From Bacteroidota bacterium (lineage in GTDB: Bacteria > Bacteroidota > Bacteroidia > Bacteroidales > Paludibacteraceae): a stretch of 64,000 nt of DNA. Position numbers and translations under genes: made by a program. This document shows positions 16,654 through 25,651 of this stretch, piece by piece. How positions within the stretch are numbered: the stretch's first letter is position 1; each line of letters opens with the position of its first letter. The notes beneath the pieces were generated by a model. It saw nothing but the letters and a program-made list of their open reading frames with translations, ran no database searches and was not told the DNA's origin. Location of the stretch: positions 1-64,000 of the forward strand of contig JAUZOL010000001.1 of NCBI GenBank assembly GCA_030706455.1, read 5' to 3'.

Positions 16654-16997
16654 AAATAAAATTTTTATTCTCTCTGTTAATAATTTTCGTGTAAGACTCA
16701 GATAAAGTTCGCTCGATTGCAAATTTGCTTCAGTATAGTCATTATGAGCTGTATCATATCTTTCTTGTATAGCAAGAGACTCGAAATCTTTAGAAAATAT
16801 GACGATGCTTTAATAGCAAAGCAACAATTCTATCAATTACACATGCCAACAGAAATAGAGATCTCAAAACAGCTCATTATCAATACAATACAACGAACAA
16901 CAAACTATTATTGCCTTCAAATAAATATAGCCCACACACAAATAACTTCGATTGTATATTTTAGAGTTATTTTTTAATTTAGGTTAATTTCAGCATT
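16654..16997. other. Long 5' leader of TU3
   Basis: About 340 nt of AT-rich sequence between the predicted start near 16992 and the GH3 ATG. A small TCTTG/CAAGA hairpin lies near 16763-16777. No convincing coding frame is present on either strand. Confidence 0.35.
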
Positions 16998-17063
16998 CAA
17001 AGATACGGATATGTACAAAACACGACCTAAAGAAAATGACACTTCGCCTTTATATTTTGATAT
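16998..17063 (-). promoter_or_regulatory. Locus promoter and operator, copy C (TU3)
   Basis: Minus-strand TATCTTTG at 17005-16998 is a full -7 match. The box CCTAAAGAAAATGACAC (17026-17042) and TTTTGATAT (to 17063) carries half-sites TGACAC (17037) and TGATAT (17058), 21 bp apart. The distance from the -7 element to GAAAATGAC is 27 bp, as in copies B and D. Confidence 0.62.
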
Positions 17064-17115
17064 AAGCAAATTTTCAACAAGATCCGTAAGAAACGGACCT
17101 CATTATAGCAAACAA

Positions 17116-17151
17116 TGCCAGATGAGTGTGCTTTAAGACACCCATCCGGCA
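17116..17151 (-). terminator. Hairpin terminator of TU4
   Basis: TGCCaGATGaGTGT pairs with ACACcCATCcGGCA (12 pairs, two mismatches, loop of about 8). On the minus strand it runs into TTGTTTGC. It lies about 50 bp below the stop of the last TU4 gene. Confidence 0.5.
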
Positions 17152-17200
17152 TATGACCTGTATTATTTACTCAAGAAATAAATACAGCTACTTCTCAAAA

Positions 17201-19750
17201 TTAATAAACAGTCTTTACAGTAGCCAAAATATTCCGAGAGCTGGCACCCGCCTGAATTTCGTATCTCCCGTGATCTACCACCCAATCATTTTTTCCCGGA
17301 TCGAAATAAGAGAATGAACTATCATCCAACGTAAAATCGACTTTTACAGTTTGACCGGCTTTCACAAATACTTTTTTGAATGCTTTCAGTTCGTGTACCG
17401 GGCGTTCGACCGAAGGCGTTAGCGGTTTTACGTAAATTTGTACGACTTCATAGCCATCCCGTTTACTGGTATTTTTAACCATAAGGCTTCCCTTTACAGC
17501 ATGATTTCCTGCCTTAACCGCATTCATCTTTGTGTAAGCAAATGTTGCATAACTTAATCCGTAACCAAAAGGAAACTGAGGTTCAACTTGCTTGGTATCA
17601 AAATAGCGGTAACCGATCATCAGTTTTTCCGCAAAGTTAACCGCATCATGGTTCTGGCTTGCCAACTTCACGCAAGGGGAATCTTCCAGCTTTTTAGTCC
17701 AGGAAAAAGAGAGGCGCCCCGAAGGATCAATATCGCCAAACAACATTTTTGCAACTGCATTGCCACCTTCCATTCCCGGATACCAGGCTTCGGTCAGCGA
17801 AGCCACATTCGGAAGAAAACCTCCGACTTCAAGCGGCGATCCGTTGATTAAAACAACATTCACTTTCTTATTCAGGCCTGCAAGATGGTTGATTAGCTTT
17901 TCCTGAACCAGCGGAAATGCCAGGCTCACCCTGTCACGACCTTCGGTGTCAATGCTATGATCCAATCCACCGACATAAACAACGGCATCAGCTTCACGGG
18001 CAGCTTCGTCGATTTTGGTCAGTTGCATCTGCTGAAGAGACGATTCGGGCATTTCCCACTCGATACGCATGGCTGCGTCACCACTGCCTTTGGAGTAAAT
18101 TACGCACAAATGAAAAGGAACACCTTTTTTCAAATCGACAGCTGCCGTAACAGTTCCAGTGCCACGCCCCGGATCGGCAACTGCCATCGGAGCTCCAGCC
18201 CATTCGTTATTATAGACCAACGCCGAACCACCGCCGGTGATAAACCGGAAGGTATACTTTCCGTCGACCGGAGGCATAATTTGTGCATCAAAACGGGCTT
18301 CGCGAAATTGATCGACCGGAATCGACGGATCGGGAGACTTCATTTCCCACATAAAATTCACATTCGATTCGGTTCGTTCCAATACCGGTTCGTTCTTTCC
18401 CTTAACGTAATAGCAGGTATGGAATCCGTTCTTTCCGCCAACAGAGCTTAACACATTTTCCGGAATCAACTGATAGCCTCCCAAATCGTCGGACGATATA
18501 TAGTTAACGCGATCTGCTCCGAGTTCGTTTTGAATTCCTTTCAGAACTGTGATTTCGTAAGGCGATTCAACCCAGGAACTTCCGCCCATGGCCAGCAAAC
18601 AAAAACGTTTGTCGGCATTAGGACCCGTTACCAAAACCTTCTTTACTGTCTGTTTGTTAAGAGGTAACGCATTATTCTTGTTTTGTAATAAAATAATTCC
18701 TTCTTCGGCTGTGTGTAAGGCGGTTTGTTGATGTTCCTTTGTATTAATAGAAGCTCCTGCACTCAAATCACGGCCATCGAGCAAGCCAATCCGGCCATAT
18801 ACGCGCAAAATGCGTCGTACTTTCTCATCTACAACACTGACGGGCACTTTCCCTGCTTTTACCGCTTCGAGCAAAGGAGTACCGAACCCACAATTGTCGC
18901 CACCCGGCATCGAAACATCCAGTCCGGCAAAAGCAGCTTTTTCAACCGAACGGGTTTGCAGCCAGTCGGTCATCACAAAGCCGTCGAACCCAAAACGGTT
19001 TTTCAGAATATCCGTCAGCATTTTTTTACTATCGCTCACAAATTCGCCATTCACACCATTGGCTGAGGTCATTACTGTCCATACATTTGCGTCCCTGACA
19101 GCAGCTTTAAATCCCGGAAGGTAAATTTCGTTCAGGGTACGGTCGTCAATCATCGACATGTAAAAATTGCGGTTGTCTTCCCGATTGTTGCAGGCATAGT
19201 GTTTGATACAGGCAGCCACGCCTTCGCTTTGGATACCCCGAATTTGAGCTGCAGCAATTGCTCCGTTCAGCAGGGGATCTTCGGTATAATATTCAAAAAA
19301 ACGTCCGTTAAGCGGATCACGCAAAATATTACACCCCGGACCCAAAAGAACCCCACGTCCCATCGCACGGGTTTCTTCTCCTATTACCTTACCTGCTTTT
19401 TCTACAATAGAAGGATTCCAGGTGGATCCGAATAAGATGCCGGCCGGAAACGCAGTTGTCCCCACCTGGCAATTGGGTCCACGAGGACCATCAGTACAAG
19501 CTGTACCCGGAATTTTGAGTCGTTCCACTCCTTTAAATCCTCCATTTCCCGAGCACATAGCTACCTTTTCCTCGATGGTCATTTGCTTCAGGATAGCCTC
19601 CACCTTTTGTTCAAGTGCTTGTGCTGAGTTTTTTCCAGGCTGCGCAAACATCTGAAAGCATGAGCAAACGCTAATAGCCAATACTACCGGCAATACAATA
19701 TTTCTCCGCTTCATTTTTCCTGCATTCATATTTAGAATTCTCATTTTCAA
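17201..19750 (-). CDS. GH3 beta-glycosidase with PA14-like domain
   Basis: An 849-residue exported GH3 enzyme, last gene of TU4. 'CIKHYACNN' (181-189) and nucleophile Asp262 in 'FVMTDWLQT' mark the barrel. A PA14-like insert (about 440-570, 'VDGKYTFRFITGGGSALVYNNEWAG') lies within the second domain, and the C-terminal Fn3-like domain (from about 745) is nearly identical to that of the 14161 GH3. The catalytic barrels of the two differ much more. The start at 19750 lies 8 bp below the upstream stop; an ATG at 19714, preceded by AGGAAAA, gives a shorter signal peptide. The sequence VCSC at 28-31 could be a lipobox, but weakly. Confidence 0.86.
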   Translation of the reverse strand: MKMRILNMNAGKMKRRNIVLPVVLAISVCSCFQMFAQPGKNSAQALEQKVEAILKQMTIEEKVAMCSGNGGFKGVERLKIPGTACTDGPRGPNCQVGTTAFPAGILFGSTWNPSIVEKAGKVIGEETRAMGRGVLLGPGCNILRDPLNGRFFEYYTEDPLLNGAIAAAQIRGIQSEGVAACIKHYACNNREDNRNFYMSMIDDRTLNEIYLPGFKAAVRDANVWTVMTSANGVNGEFVSDSKKMLTDILKNRFGFDGFVMTDWLQTRSVEKAAFAGLDVSMPGGDNCGFGTPLLEAVKAGKVPVSVVDEKVRRILRVYGRIGLLDGRDLSAGASINTKEHQQTALHTAEEGIILLQNKNNALPLNKQTVKKVLVTGPNADKRFCLLAMGGSSWVESPYEITVLKGIQNELGADRVNYISSDDLGGYQLIPENVLSSVGGKNGFHTCYYVKGKNEPVLERTESNVNFMWEMKSPDPSIPVDQFREARFDAQIMPPVDGKYTFRFITGGGSALVYNNEWAGAPMAVADPGRGTGTVTAAVDLKKGVPFHLCVIYSKGSGDAAMRIEWEMPESSLQQMQLTKIDEAAREADAVVYVGGLDHSIDTEGRDRVSLAFPLVQEKLINHLAGLNKKVNVVLINGSPLEVGGFLPNVASLTEAWYPGMEGGNAVAKMLFGDIDPSGRLSFSWTKKLEDSPCVKLASQNHDAVNFAEKLMIGYRYFDTKQVEPQFPFGYGLSYATFAYTKMNAVKAGNHAVKGSLMVKNTSKRDGYEVVQIYVKPLTPSVERPVHELKAFKKVFVKAGQTVKVDFTLDDSSFSYFDPGKNDWVVDHGRYEIQAGASSRNILATVKTVY

Positions 19751-19758
19751 TACAATAA

Positions 19759-21537
19759 TTAAAGAATAACGTTCACACCTTTCGGGGCTTTGAAGGTTGT
19801 CTTCACTTTGCCATCGGCTTGTTTTTGATGTTCAATTTCAAGCACGCCAAACGGAGTCGGGAAAGTTCCCTTTACCCATTTAAGATCACCCAAATGTGGT
19901 TCTATCTTAATTTTTTTACAGCCTGGTTCCAGTACATTCACACCCAGAACGTATTGGCTAAGCCAGCTTGTCGGCCCTGACGCCCAGCCATGGCAAAAGC
20001 TGTGGCGAAATTTTTTATAGCAATAGCCGCCATATGTTTTGTGCACATCAACCTTACCATCGGGTACTACCTCATCAATGCGGGATGCATTTTTCATCCA
20101 GTCAATATCAAAATCTTCCCAAAAGGTTGTGGCTCCCAAATCGAGCATGCTTCCCCAATATTCGCGGATATTATCGATAGCTCCCTGATAATCGCCGGCC
20201 ATTGCACGGGCTTTCAACATATAGTAGCCGTAAAAAGTCGACATTTTATGCACCCCGTCTTGTGCCAGCATTCCCGAATTGGCCTGAGCCGGATTCATCA
20301 ACCCAGAGATGGCCAACAATGCAGCTGCCTGTTTAGAACCGGCCATTCCGGGAATATGTTTCTTCAGCTTTTCGATAGAAGAGGTACACAACTGAGCTGT
20401 TTCATTATCTCCCAAAATGCGGGACAATTCAGCACCGGCCTTAAAGGTCATCACCATCATAGACTGGAGACCGGCATGCACGGCCTCTTTATTTTCACTG
20501 GAAGGCCAATCGAGGAAACGAGACTCTTCCAGAATTTCCTTGCCGGAAGGATCAATTTTTGTAGCTAACTGGTGTAGCAAAGCCGTCAGATAACTTTTTT
20601 GCTGTTTGAGATATTCCAGATTTCCCTGATAATAGTACCAATCGCGTTGAATCAAAATCCACCACATCGAATAGGAGCTGATGCCGTTCATCCAGTTAGG
20701 CAGCGGAGTCAAATCGCGTGCCAAATCGAGACTTTTGGGTACAACGCCATTATTGCCGAACACCGAATTGATGGTCATCACTTCGGGATGCATATCGCCC
20801 ACCCACACGAGGCGGTCTCGTTTCACTCCATCCCACAGGTAATCCTGCATATTGAGGTGTACTGTATAAGCGCCTGTCATCCAGATTTTATTCAACCGTT
20901 CATCGTTACAGCTAAACGATCCGAGGTAAGGTATATCGCGGTAAGTGAAAGTGGCACTCACCTCTTTGATCTCGATTTTCGTATTGGGATCAACCAAATC
21001 GATGCGTACAAAACGGAAACCGGAATTGCCCATTTCGAATCGACCTAACCAGGGCAACTGAACCACCATATCGCGCATGGCATGATCGTTGGAGGCACCA
21101 TCGCTACCTGCATCGCTCATCGTTTCACTGACCGATTCCCCAAAACGAATACGGACATGCCCTACCGGATTCTGATTGTTGATCGTAGTTATAATTTCTA
21201 TTCCTCCCTGAATTTCGCGCCCAAAATCGAGAATCACTCCGGCCTTAGAATCTTGATCATTTACCAGAGTCAAATATTTACCCTGATTCAGGTCTGCCTG
21301 TCCGATTCCTGGTTTCAGGATATTTTCCGCATTTTGAACCTTTTGTCCGGAAGGGTCTGATGTCCAGACTATGCGTTCGGCCGTAAGATATTTACGCGTC
21401 AAGCTGGTAGAACGCACTCTGGAAGCGTCTGTAAAATTAGCCCCCAATGGAAGTTGCGCCTGAGCCAACGAAGAGGCTCCACACAAGCCCCAAAAGAGTA
21501 AAAATCGGGATAAAGTTTTCATTCTGTTCATTTTCAA
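19759..21537 (-). CDS. GH78-like alpha-L-rhamnosidase-type six-hairpin enzyme with altered acid residue
   Basis: A 592-residue exported protein. A short beta region (about 50-200) precedes an (alpha/alpha)6 barrel. The GH78 motif reads 'DGVKRDRLVWVGD' (Asp236, Asp241, Asp248). In the other three GH78 proteins of this locus the middle residue is Glu, the position used as general acid in studied GH78 enzymes; here it is Asp. 'GATTFWEDF' supplies the second catalytic Glu. It ends with 'HGWASGPTSWLSQYVLGV' and a small beta domain. It should act on alpha-L-rhamnose or a similar deoxysugar or uronic unit, but the change makes the specificity uncertain. Seventh of eight genes in TU4. Confidence 0.72.
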   Translation of the reverse strand: MKMNRMKTLSRFLLFWGLCGASSLAQAQLPLGANFTDASRVRSTSLTRKYLTAERIVWTSDPSGQKVQNAENILKPGIGQADLNQGKYLTLVNDQDSKAGVILDFGREIQGGIEIITTINNQNPVGHVRIRFGESVSETMSDAGSDGASNDHAMRDMVVQLPWLGRFEMGNSGFRFVRIDLVDPNTKIEIKEVSATFTYRDIPYLGSFSCNDERLNKIWMTGAYTVHLNMQDYLWDGVKRDRLVWVGDMHPEVMTINSVFGNNGVVPKSLDLARDLTPLPNWMNGISSYSMWWILIQRDWYYYQGNLEYLKQQKSYLTALLHQLATKIDPSGKEILEESRFLDWPSSENKEAVHAGLQSMMVMTFKAGAELSRILGDNETAQLCTSSIEKLKKHIPGMAGSKQAAALLAISGLMNPAQANSGMLAQDGVHKMSTFYGYYMLKARAMAGDYQGAIDNIREYWGSMLDLGATTFWEDFDIDWMKNASRIDEVVPDGKVDVHKTYGGYCYKKFRHSFCHGWASGPTSWLSQYVLGVNVLEPGCKKIKIEPHLGDLKWVKGTFPTPFGVLEIEHQKQADGKVKTTFKAPKGVNVIL

Positions 21538-21574
21538 TTCATTCTATTTGATGGTTTATCTCATTTATATTAAG

Positions 21575-21607
21575 GCCCTACCAGAATCAACATTCTCTTC
21601 AAAGGGC
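21575..21607 (-). other. Two-tier hairpin in the TU4 intergenic gap
   Basis: GCCCT (21575-21579) pairs with AGGGC (21603-21607), and inside it AGAAT pairs with ATTCT around a CAAC loop. No T-run follows on the minus strand, so it looks more like an mRNA-stability or processing element than a terminator. Confidence 0.35.
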
Positions 21608-21615
21608 TGTCTTCT

Positions 21616-23682
21616 TTATTTCGACCAGATACAACGATAGTTAAATCTCCTGTTGGGGGCTGTATCCCCATGTGTACAAAGCGAAATCGGATCGTTCAAA
21701 TCCGAAGCGTTGTCGCTCCACTTAAAATCGAAAGTAAATGCATTGTTGGTAAAACCCAGCAATGATCGGGGAACTTCCACCACCAGTTTATTGTCTACAC
21801 AACGATATTTCAATTCTGCAACTTCCGCCCATGGATTTTCGGGATGAGACGGATCATACTTCATCAACGTTGTTGTCTGACTGTCTTTCACCTTTTTATT
21901 GATCACATAATCATAACCAAACCAGCCGGTAGAGGGATTTTTATCGGCATCGATCAACAAAAGCATCCAGTTGTTATCCGACGAACTGGTTATCTTTTCA
22001 TTTGTTTCGGCATAAAAGAACAAGTTTTGCTTATCTACAGCCACTTTCAGGGTAACAAAATCGTTGCGTCCTGAATTATCGGTGTAATGCAATCCGCCAT
22101 AACCGTTATGATCGCGGTGTGCAACATCGCCCTTGGTATCACGATATTCGGTCGAAACCGAATTCCAGTCATTAAATTTGCCATCGAGCTTGATTTTGGA
22201 ATAACCTTTCAACTCCGGCACCGGGCGAATTCCTTTGTAACGACGAATATTTTGAGCCATCTGCATATAATAATTGTCGGTATAACCTCCTTTCATGGGA
22301 CTCACGGTTCGGTTGAATTCAGAGTTATACTGATCGACAAAATAGAACGAATTGTTGCGTCCCAACCATGGAGTATTTCCTCCGCCTTCTGGCTGATACT
22401 TACCAGCCGTCCATTCGTTCCAGTCGTTGATGTACAGGAATTGAGGATTGGCTTTCAAGGCATCGTCCCAGCGTTCCTGGAAATAGATACCGTAACCTTC
22501 GGGATCCTTCACCGTTTTTCCCAACCAGGGAACGTAGGCCGAATCGGGAGTATCGTACTGATTCAACTTCGGTTCTCCATATTGCCGCGACCACGATTTT
22601 CCAACGCCCATATTTTCACTGGTCATGGTAACCGGGTGTTGAGCCGGAGTAACGGCCGCTTCTTCCAATTGTCCTTTATGGGTAGATACCAATTCCTCCG
22701 GTTTCAGGCTTTTAACTTTGGAGTCGGCCATACTGTAACCGAAACTCCAGTTGTCTTCGGTGCCAATATAACGTTTTCCACCCCATTCGTAATAGCCCCA
22801 CCACATGGTACGGAGCGTAAAGAAATTCTTGACTTCTTTGGTATAATTTTTATAAAATTCTTCCGTATAATCGGGATCGCCGTAATGAGGATTCTTCGTA
22901 TCGATTTTAGCCGTTGCATCGTAGTGCGGATTCGGGTGTTTGTTGCCTCCGCTATTGGCATCAAAATCGGGTGTTCCATTGTACAACAACAAAGGTTTTC
23001 CATCCCAATAGTACCAAAGATCTTTGTATTTCCCTTCTTTGTAGATACGGTCGTACAAATCCTGAACAACAGTGATTACCGGACCGTTGAATGCCCAAAA
23101 AATAAACTTAGGTACTTTATTTCCTTCGGCTTTCATCTTTTCCATCGTACGGAATGTCACTTCCCATTCGTCCCAATAACGAACGGCATTGGTAACATCC
23201 ATCACCAAAACATCGACTCCGGCATCGGCCAGCATCGACATATCTTTGCGAATAACGTACTCGTCCTGACTCAGAAAATAACCGTTTTCAGGTTCGCCCC
23301 AATGGTAGGACCCTTCGGTCCAAAGTGGATTCTTGGCATCCAAACGGGCATTGGGATCACCTTTCAACACCTTGGCAACATCGGCAGAATAAGGGCTCTT
23401 AAAATTTTTATAGTGATCCTGAGTATGCCAGGTAATGTAAAAAATTCCCACCACCCGACGCTGATCGGTCTTCACCTTCCCCACATCCTGAAAATCAGGC
23501 ATCGACCGGCCCAATGCATCATTGGCCACCCAGGTATCGGGATAAATATCGCGGTAATAGTTATCACCGGAGGCATTCTCTGCTTTAGTTTTTTTGTTTG
23601 TTTTCGAGCTCTTTTGAGCCTGGATTGAAATAAGCGAAAGCGACACTAACAATCCAACAGCCAACAATTTATATTTTCTCAT
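21616..23682 (-). CDS. GH71/GH99-like TIM-barrel protein with CBM9-like C-terminal domain (paralog 1)
   Basis: A 688-residue exported protein, signal peptide 1-22. The barrel begins 'WVANDALGRSMPDFQDVG' and 'VVGIFYITWH' (near 78-86). It holds 'HWGEPENGYF' (Glu130), 'MLADAGVDVLVMDVTN', 'YKDLWYYWDGKPLLLYNG' and 'INDWNEWTAGKY' (Glu423). The two Glu are kept in all three paralogs of this locus and are the best catalytic candidates. From about 505 a CBM9/DOMON-like sandwich follows ('FNDWNSVSTEYRDTKGDVAHRD', 'LLIDADKNPSTGWFGYDYVIN'). The barrel resembles the GH71/GH99 endo-alpha-glycosidase group, but the activity is unknown. It begins 5 bp after the GH36 gene above it in TU4. Confidence 0.6.
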   Translation of the reverse strand: MRKYKLLAVGLLVSLSLISIQAQKSSKTNKKTKAENASGDNYYRDIYPDTWVANDALGRSMPDFQDVGKVKTDQRRVVGIFYITWHTQDHYKNFKSPYSADVAKVLKGDPNARLDAKNPLWTEGSYHWGEPENGYFLSQDEYVIRKDMSMLADAGVDVLVMDVTNAVRYWDEWEVTFRTMEKMKAEGNKVPKFIFWAFNGPVITVVQDLYDRIYKEGKYKDLWYYWDGKPLLLYNGTPDFDANSGGNKHPNPHYDATAKIDTKNPHYGDPDYTEEFYKNYTKEVKNFFTLRTMWWGYYEWGGKRYIGTEDNWSFGYSMADSKVKSLKPEELVSTHKGQLEEAAVTPAQHPVTMTSENMGVGKSWSRQYGEPKLNQYDTPDSAYVPWLGKTVKDPEGYGIYFQERWDDALKANPQFLYINDWNEWTAGKYQPEGGGNTPWLGRNNSFYFVDQYNSEFNRTVSPMKGGYTDNYYMQMAQNIRRYKGIRPVPELKGYSKIKLDGKFNDWNSVSTEYRDTKGDVAHRDHNGYGGLHYTDNSGRNDFVTLKVAVDKQNLFFYAETNEKITSSSDNNWMLLLIDADKNPSTGWFGYDYVINKKVKDSQTTTLMKYDPSHPENPWAEVAELKYRCVDNKLVVEVPRSLLGFTNNAFTFDFKWSDNASDLNDPISLCTHGDTAPNRRFNYRCIWSK

Positions 23683-23687
23683 CTCAT

Positions 23688-25592
23688 TTATTTTTTATTA
23701 TCAACAACCAAACATTTCGATTCGTAAGCATTAAGTTTCACCTCCAGATCGCCACCCGGATGCCGGATCTGTTCGTGCGAGAAGATATCGGATAAAAGAA
23801 TGGAGCCATGCAGTTCTTTCATCTCTTTCTCCGTTATCCGAACAGTAACAGGCTGGTCACTCACATTGATCAGCGCCAGATATTTCTGTCCGTTATTTGC
23901 CCTCACCCACTTTGTTGGATACTCGGTATCCATCAGATCGAGAGGAACGCCCGGAGTCCCGGGTCCATATTGCGCCAGGGTTGCCGCCAAATTCCAAATC
24001 TCTTTTTTCACTCCCGATGGTTGATCCGACCAGTTGAAATGGCCACCTAAAGCAAAGCACATTGTCGCCCAGGTTTTCGCCTTGGTATAATCAAATCCTT
24101 CATACTGACGATCGCCGGTTTCCAGACCAATACCTGGCGAGGCATCCTGTTTGAGGGTTTCATATCCTCTTCCCACGAAGAAATCGGGATCGGTAATAAA
24201 GAGATTACCATTCATCCAATAGCGGTAGGCTATATGCCGATAAATCTCTTTGGTAACGTTCCAGTTTTCGGTAATGTCCGACATAATCCGCGCGCCATCG
24301 CAAATCATAGCGCAAGGTGCAATCACCGTACTGCAACCCAACAAGAACGCATCCTTACCAATAGCCTTCCTGATTTCCTGAATAAACTCACGAAGTACGC
24401 GTTCGGGAGGAAATTTGGAATATTTGAAAGGCCGGTCGGTATAGGCCAAAGCAAGAAAATCGATCTTGAAGTATTTGTAACCTGCCTGACTGAGTTTCCG
24501 AAAACATTCGATAACATATCTTCTCACATTCGGATCGCTCGGATCGACACGATAGCGGATCACATGGTCAGGAACCTCTTCCAGCACGTTCATTCCGAAC
24601 TCGTCCACCCGTTCCTTGTTCGACCAAAACGGAGCAATCCATACGCCGGGGATCATTCCGGCATCACGCACCGTCTTGTTCCATCCACGTTCTCCACCCG
24701 GGAATTTCGTTTCGTCAAACTCCCAACTACCCCGCTGAGGAAACCAGCCATCATCGAGGGTAAAATAGCGGAGCGGAGTCTTATTTTCCGCATTAAAAGA
24801 TTTCAGATCAGCCAATACAGGCTGAAGATCTTTTGCCGAAATCTGGCCTCTAAAGAAATCCCAGGTATTAAAACCCGAATGCTGTACCGCTTTAGTCACC
24901 GACATCGCAGGTTGATAAAGCTTTCCGATAGCCTGCCAGCCCTCCATCACATTGAATTGAGCGCTCAGCATGAATGGATCGAAAGTGATGGTTTCTCCCG
25001 GGTCAACCGGAAATTTGCGCCCATGAAAGTTGACGAATGCGGTCAGCTTGTCACCCTCTTTTTTAATCATGGAGGTCCATAGTTGGGGCGGACGATAAGT
25101 CAACATCCATGCCGGACCGGTTTTGTCTTTGTCGGAATAGAGGGCGCAATAATAGGCGCTCTCGTGATCCTTGGCCCGCCCCATATCGTAAGTGGCACTC
25201 TCCCACATAATATTCAGATCCTGAGAACGGGCATCCTGCAGAGCCTGTCCACATCCGGCAACCAAAGGTTCGAAAGCTGTAATATACAATGTATCTGTCG
25301 TTGGATTATGTACCGACACCGATAATTCAGCCCACTGACCGTTGACCACCCTGAAACCGGAAGTTACCTCAAGGCCATCCACCGTCAGACGGTAACCCGA
25401 CCCGGCGGCTTTTGCATGCAACAGTACATTCTTTCCATTTAATGAAGTTGTGATCTGAGTCAGTGATTGACTACCGGAGGAGACTTTCCAGTATCCGTTA
25501 GCCGGATCGACCGAAAATGTTGTGCCGGCAAACAGCATTACCGGTAAAAAAGCTGTCAATAACAACCAAAAACGAATACAATTTTTTTTCAT
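23688..25592 (-). CDS. GH36-type (clan GH-D) alpha-galactosidase-like enzyme
   Basis: A 634-residue exported protein with signal peptide 1-22. The N-terminal beta-supersandwich covers about 25-230 and the barrel starts near 240 ('NTWDFFRGQIS', 'RYFTLDDGWFPQRGSW'). The expected nucleophile is Asp378 in 'YFKIDFLAL' and the acid/base is Asp439 in 'RIMSDITENW'. Family members release terminal alpha-galactose or, in some branches, alpha-GalNAc; the N-terminal and acid/base sequences are not the standard RafA type. It lies 59 bp below the next GH36 gene in TU4. Confidence 0.75.
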   Translation of the reverse strand: MKKNCIRFWLLLTAFLPVMLFAGTTFSVDPANGYWKVSSGSQSLTQITTSLNGKNVLLHAKAAGSGYRLTVDGLEVTSGFRVVNGQWAELSVSVHNPTTDTLYITAFEPLVAGCGQALQDARSQDLNIMWESATYDMGRAKDHESAYYCALYSDKDKTGPAWMLTYRPPQLWTSMIKKEGDKLTAFVNFHGRKFPVDPGETITFDPFMLSAQFNVMEGWQAIGKLYQPAMSVTKAVQHSGFNTWDFFRGQISAKDLQPVLADLKSFNAENKTPLRYFTLDDGWFPQRGSWEFDETKFPGGERGWNKTVRDAGMIPGVWIAPFWSNKERVDEFGMNVLEEVPDHVIRYRVDPSDPNVRRYVIECFRKLSQAGYKYFKIDFLALAYTDRPFKYSKFPPERVLREFIQEIRKAIGKDAFLLGCSTVIAPCAMICDGARIMSDITENWNVTKEIYRHIAYRYWMNGNLFITDPDFFVGRGYETLKQDASPGIGLETGDRQYEGFDYTKAKTWATMCFALGGHFNWSDQPSGVKKEIWNLAATLAQYGPGTPGVPLDLMDTEYPTKWVRANNGQKYLALINVSDQPVTVRITEKEMKELHGSILLSDIFSHEQIRHPGGDLEVKLNAYESKCLVVDNKK

Positions 25593-25651
25593 ACAATTCT
25601 ACATTAGTTTTTCAGCGGTTGCCCCTATTTCAACGGGCAAATGTGCTTCCT

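Noticed and set aside
21575-21607. Hairpin in TU4 considered as an internal terminator
   Set aside because: No T-run follows on the transcribed strand, and no new promoter is seen before the next gene.
22087-23628. Long open frame of 513 codons on the plus strand
   Set aside because: It is fully antisense to the GH71/GH99-like gene at 21616-23682, has no recognisable protein family, and its composition reflects the opposite strand.
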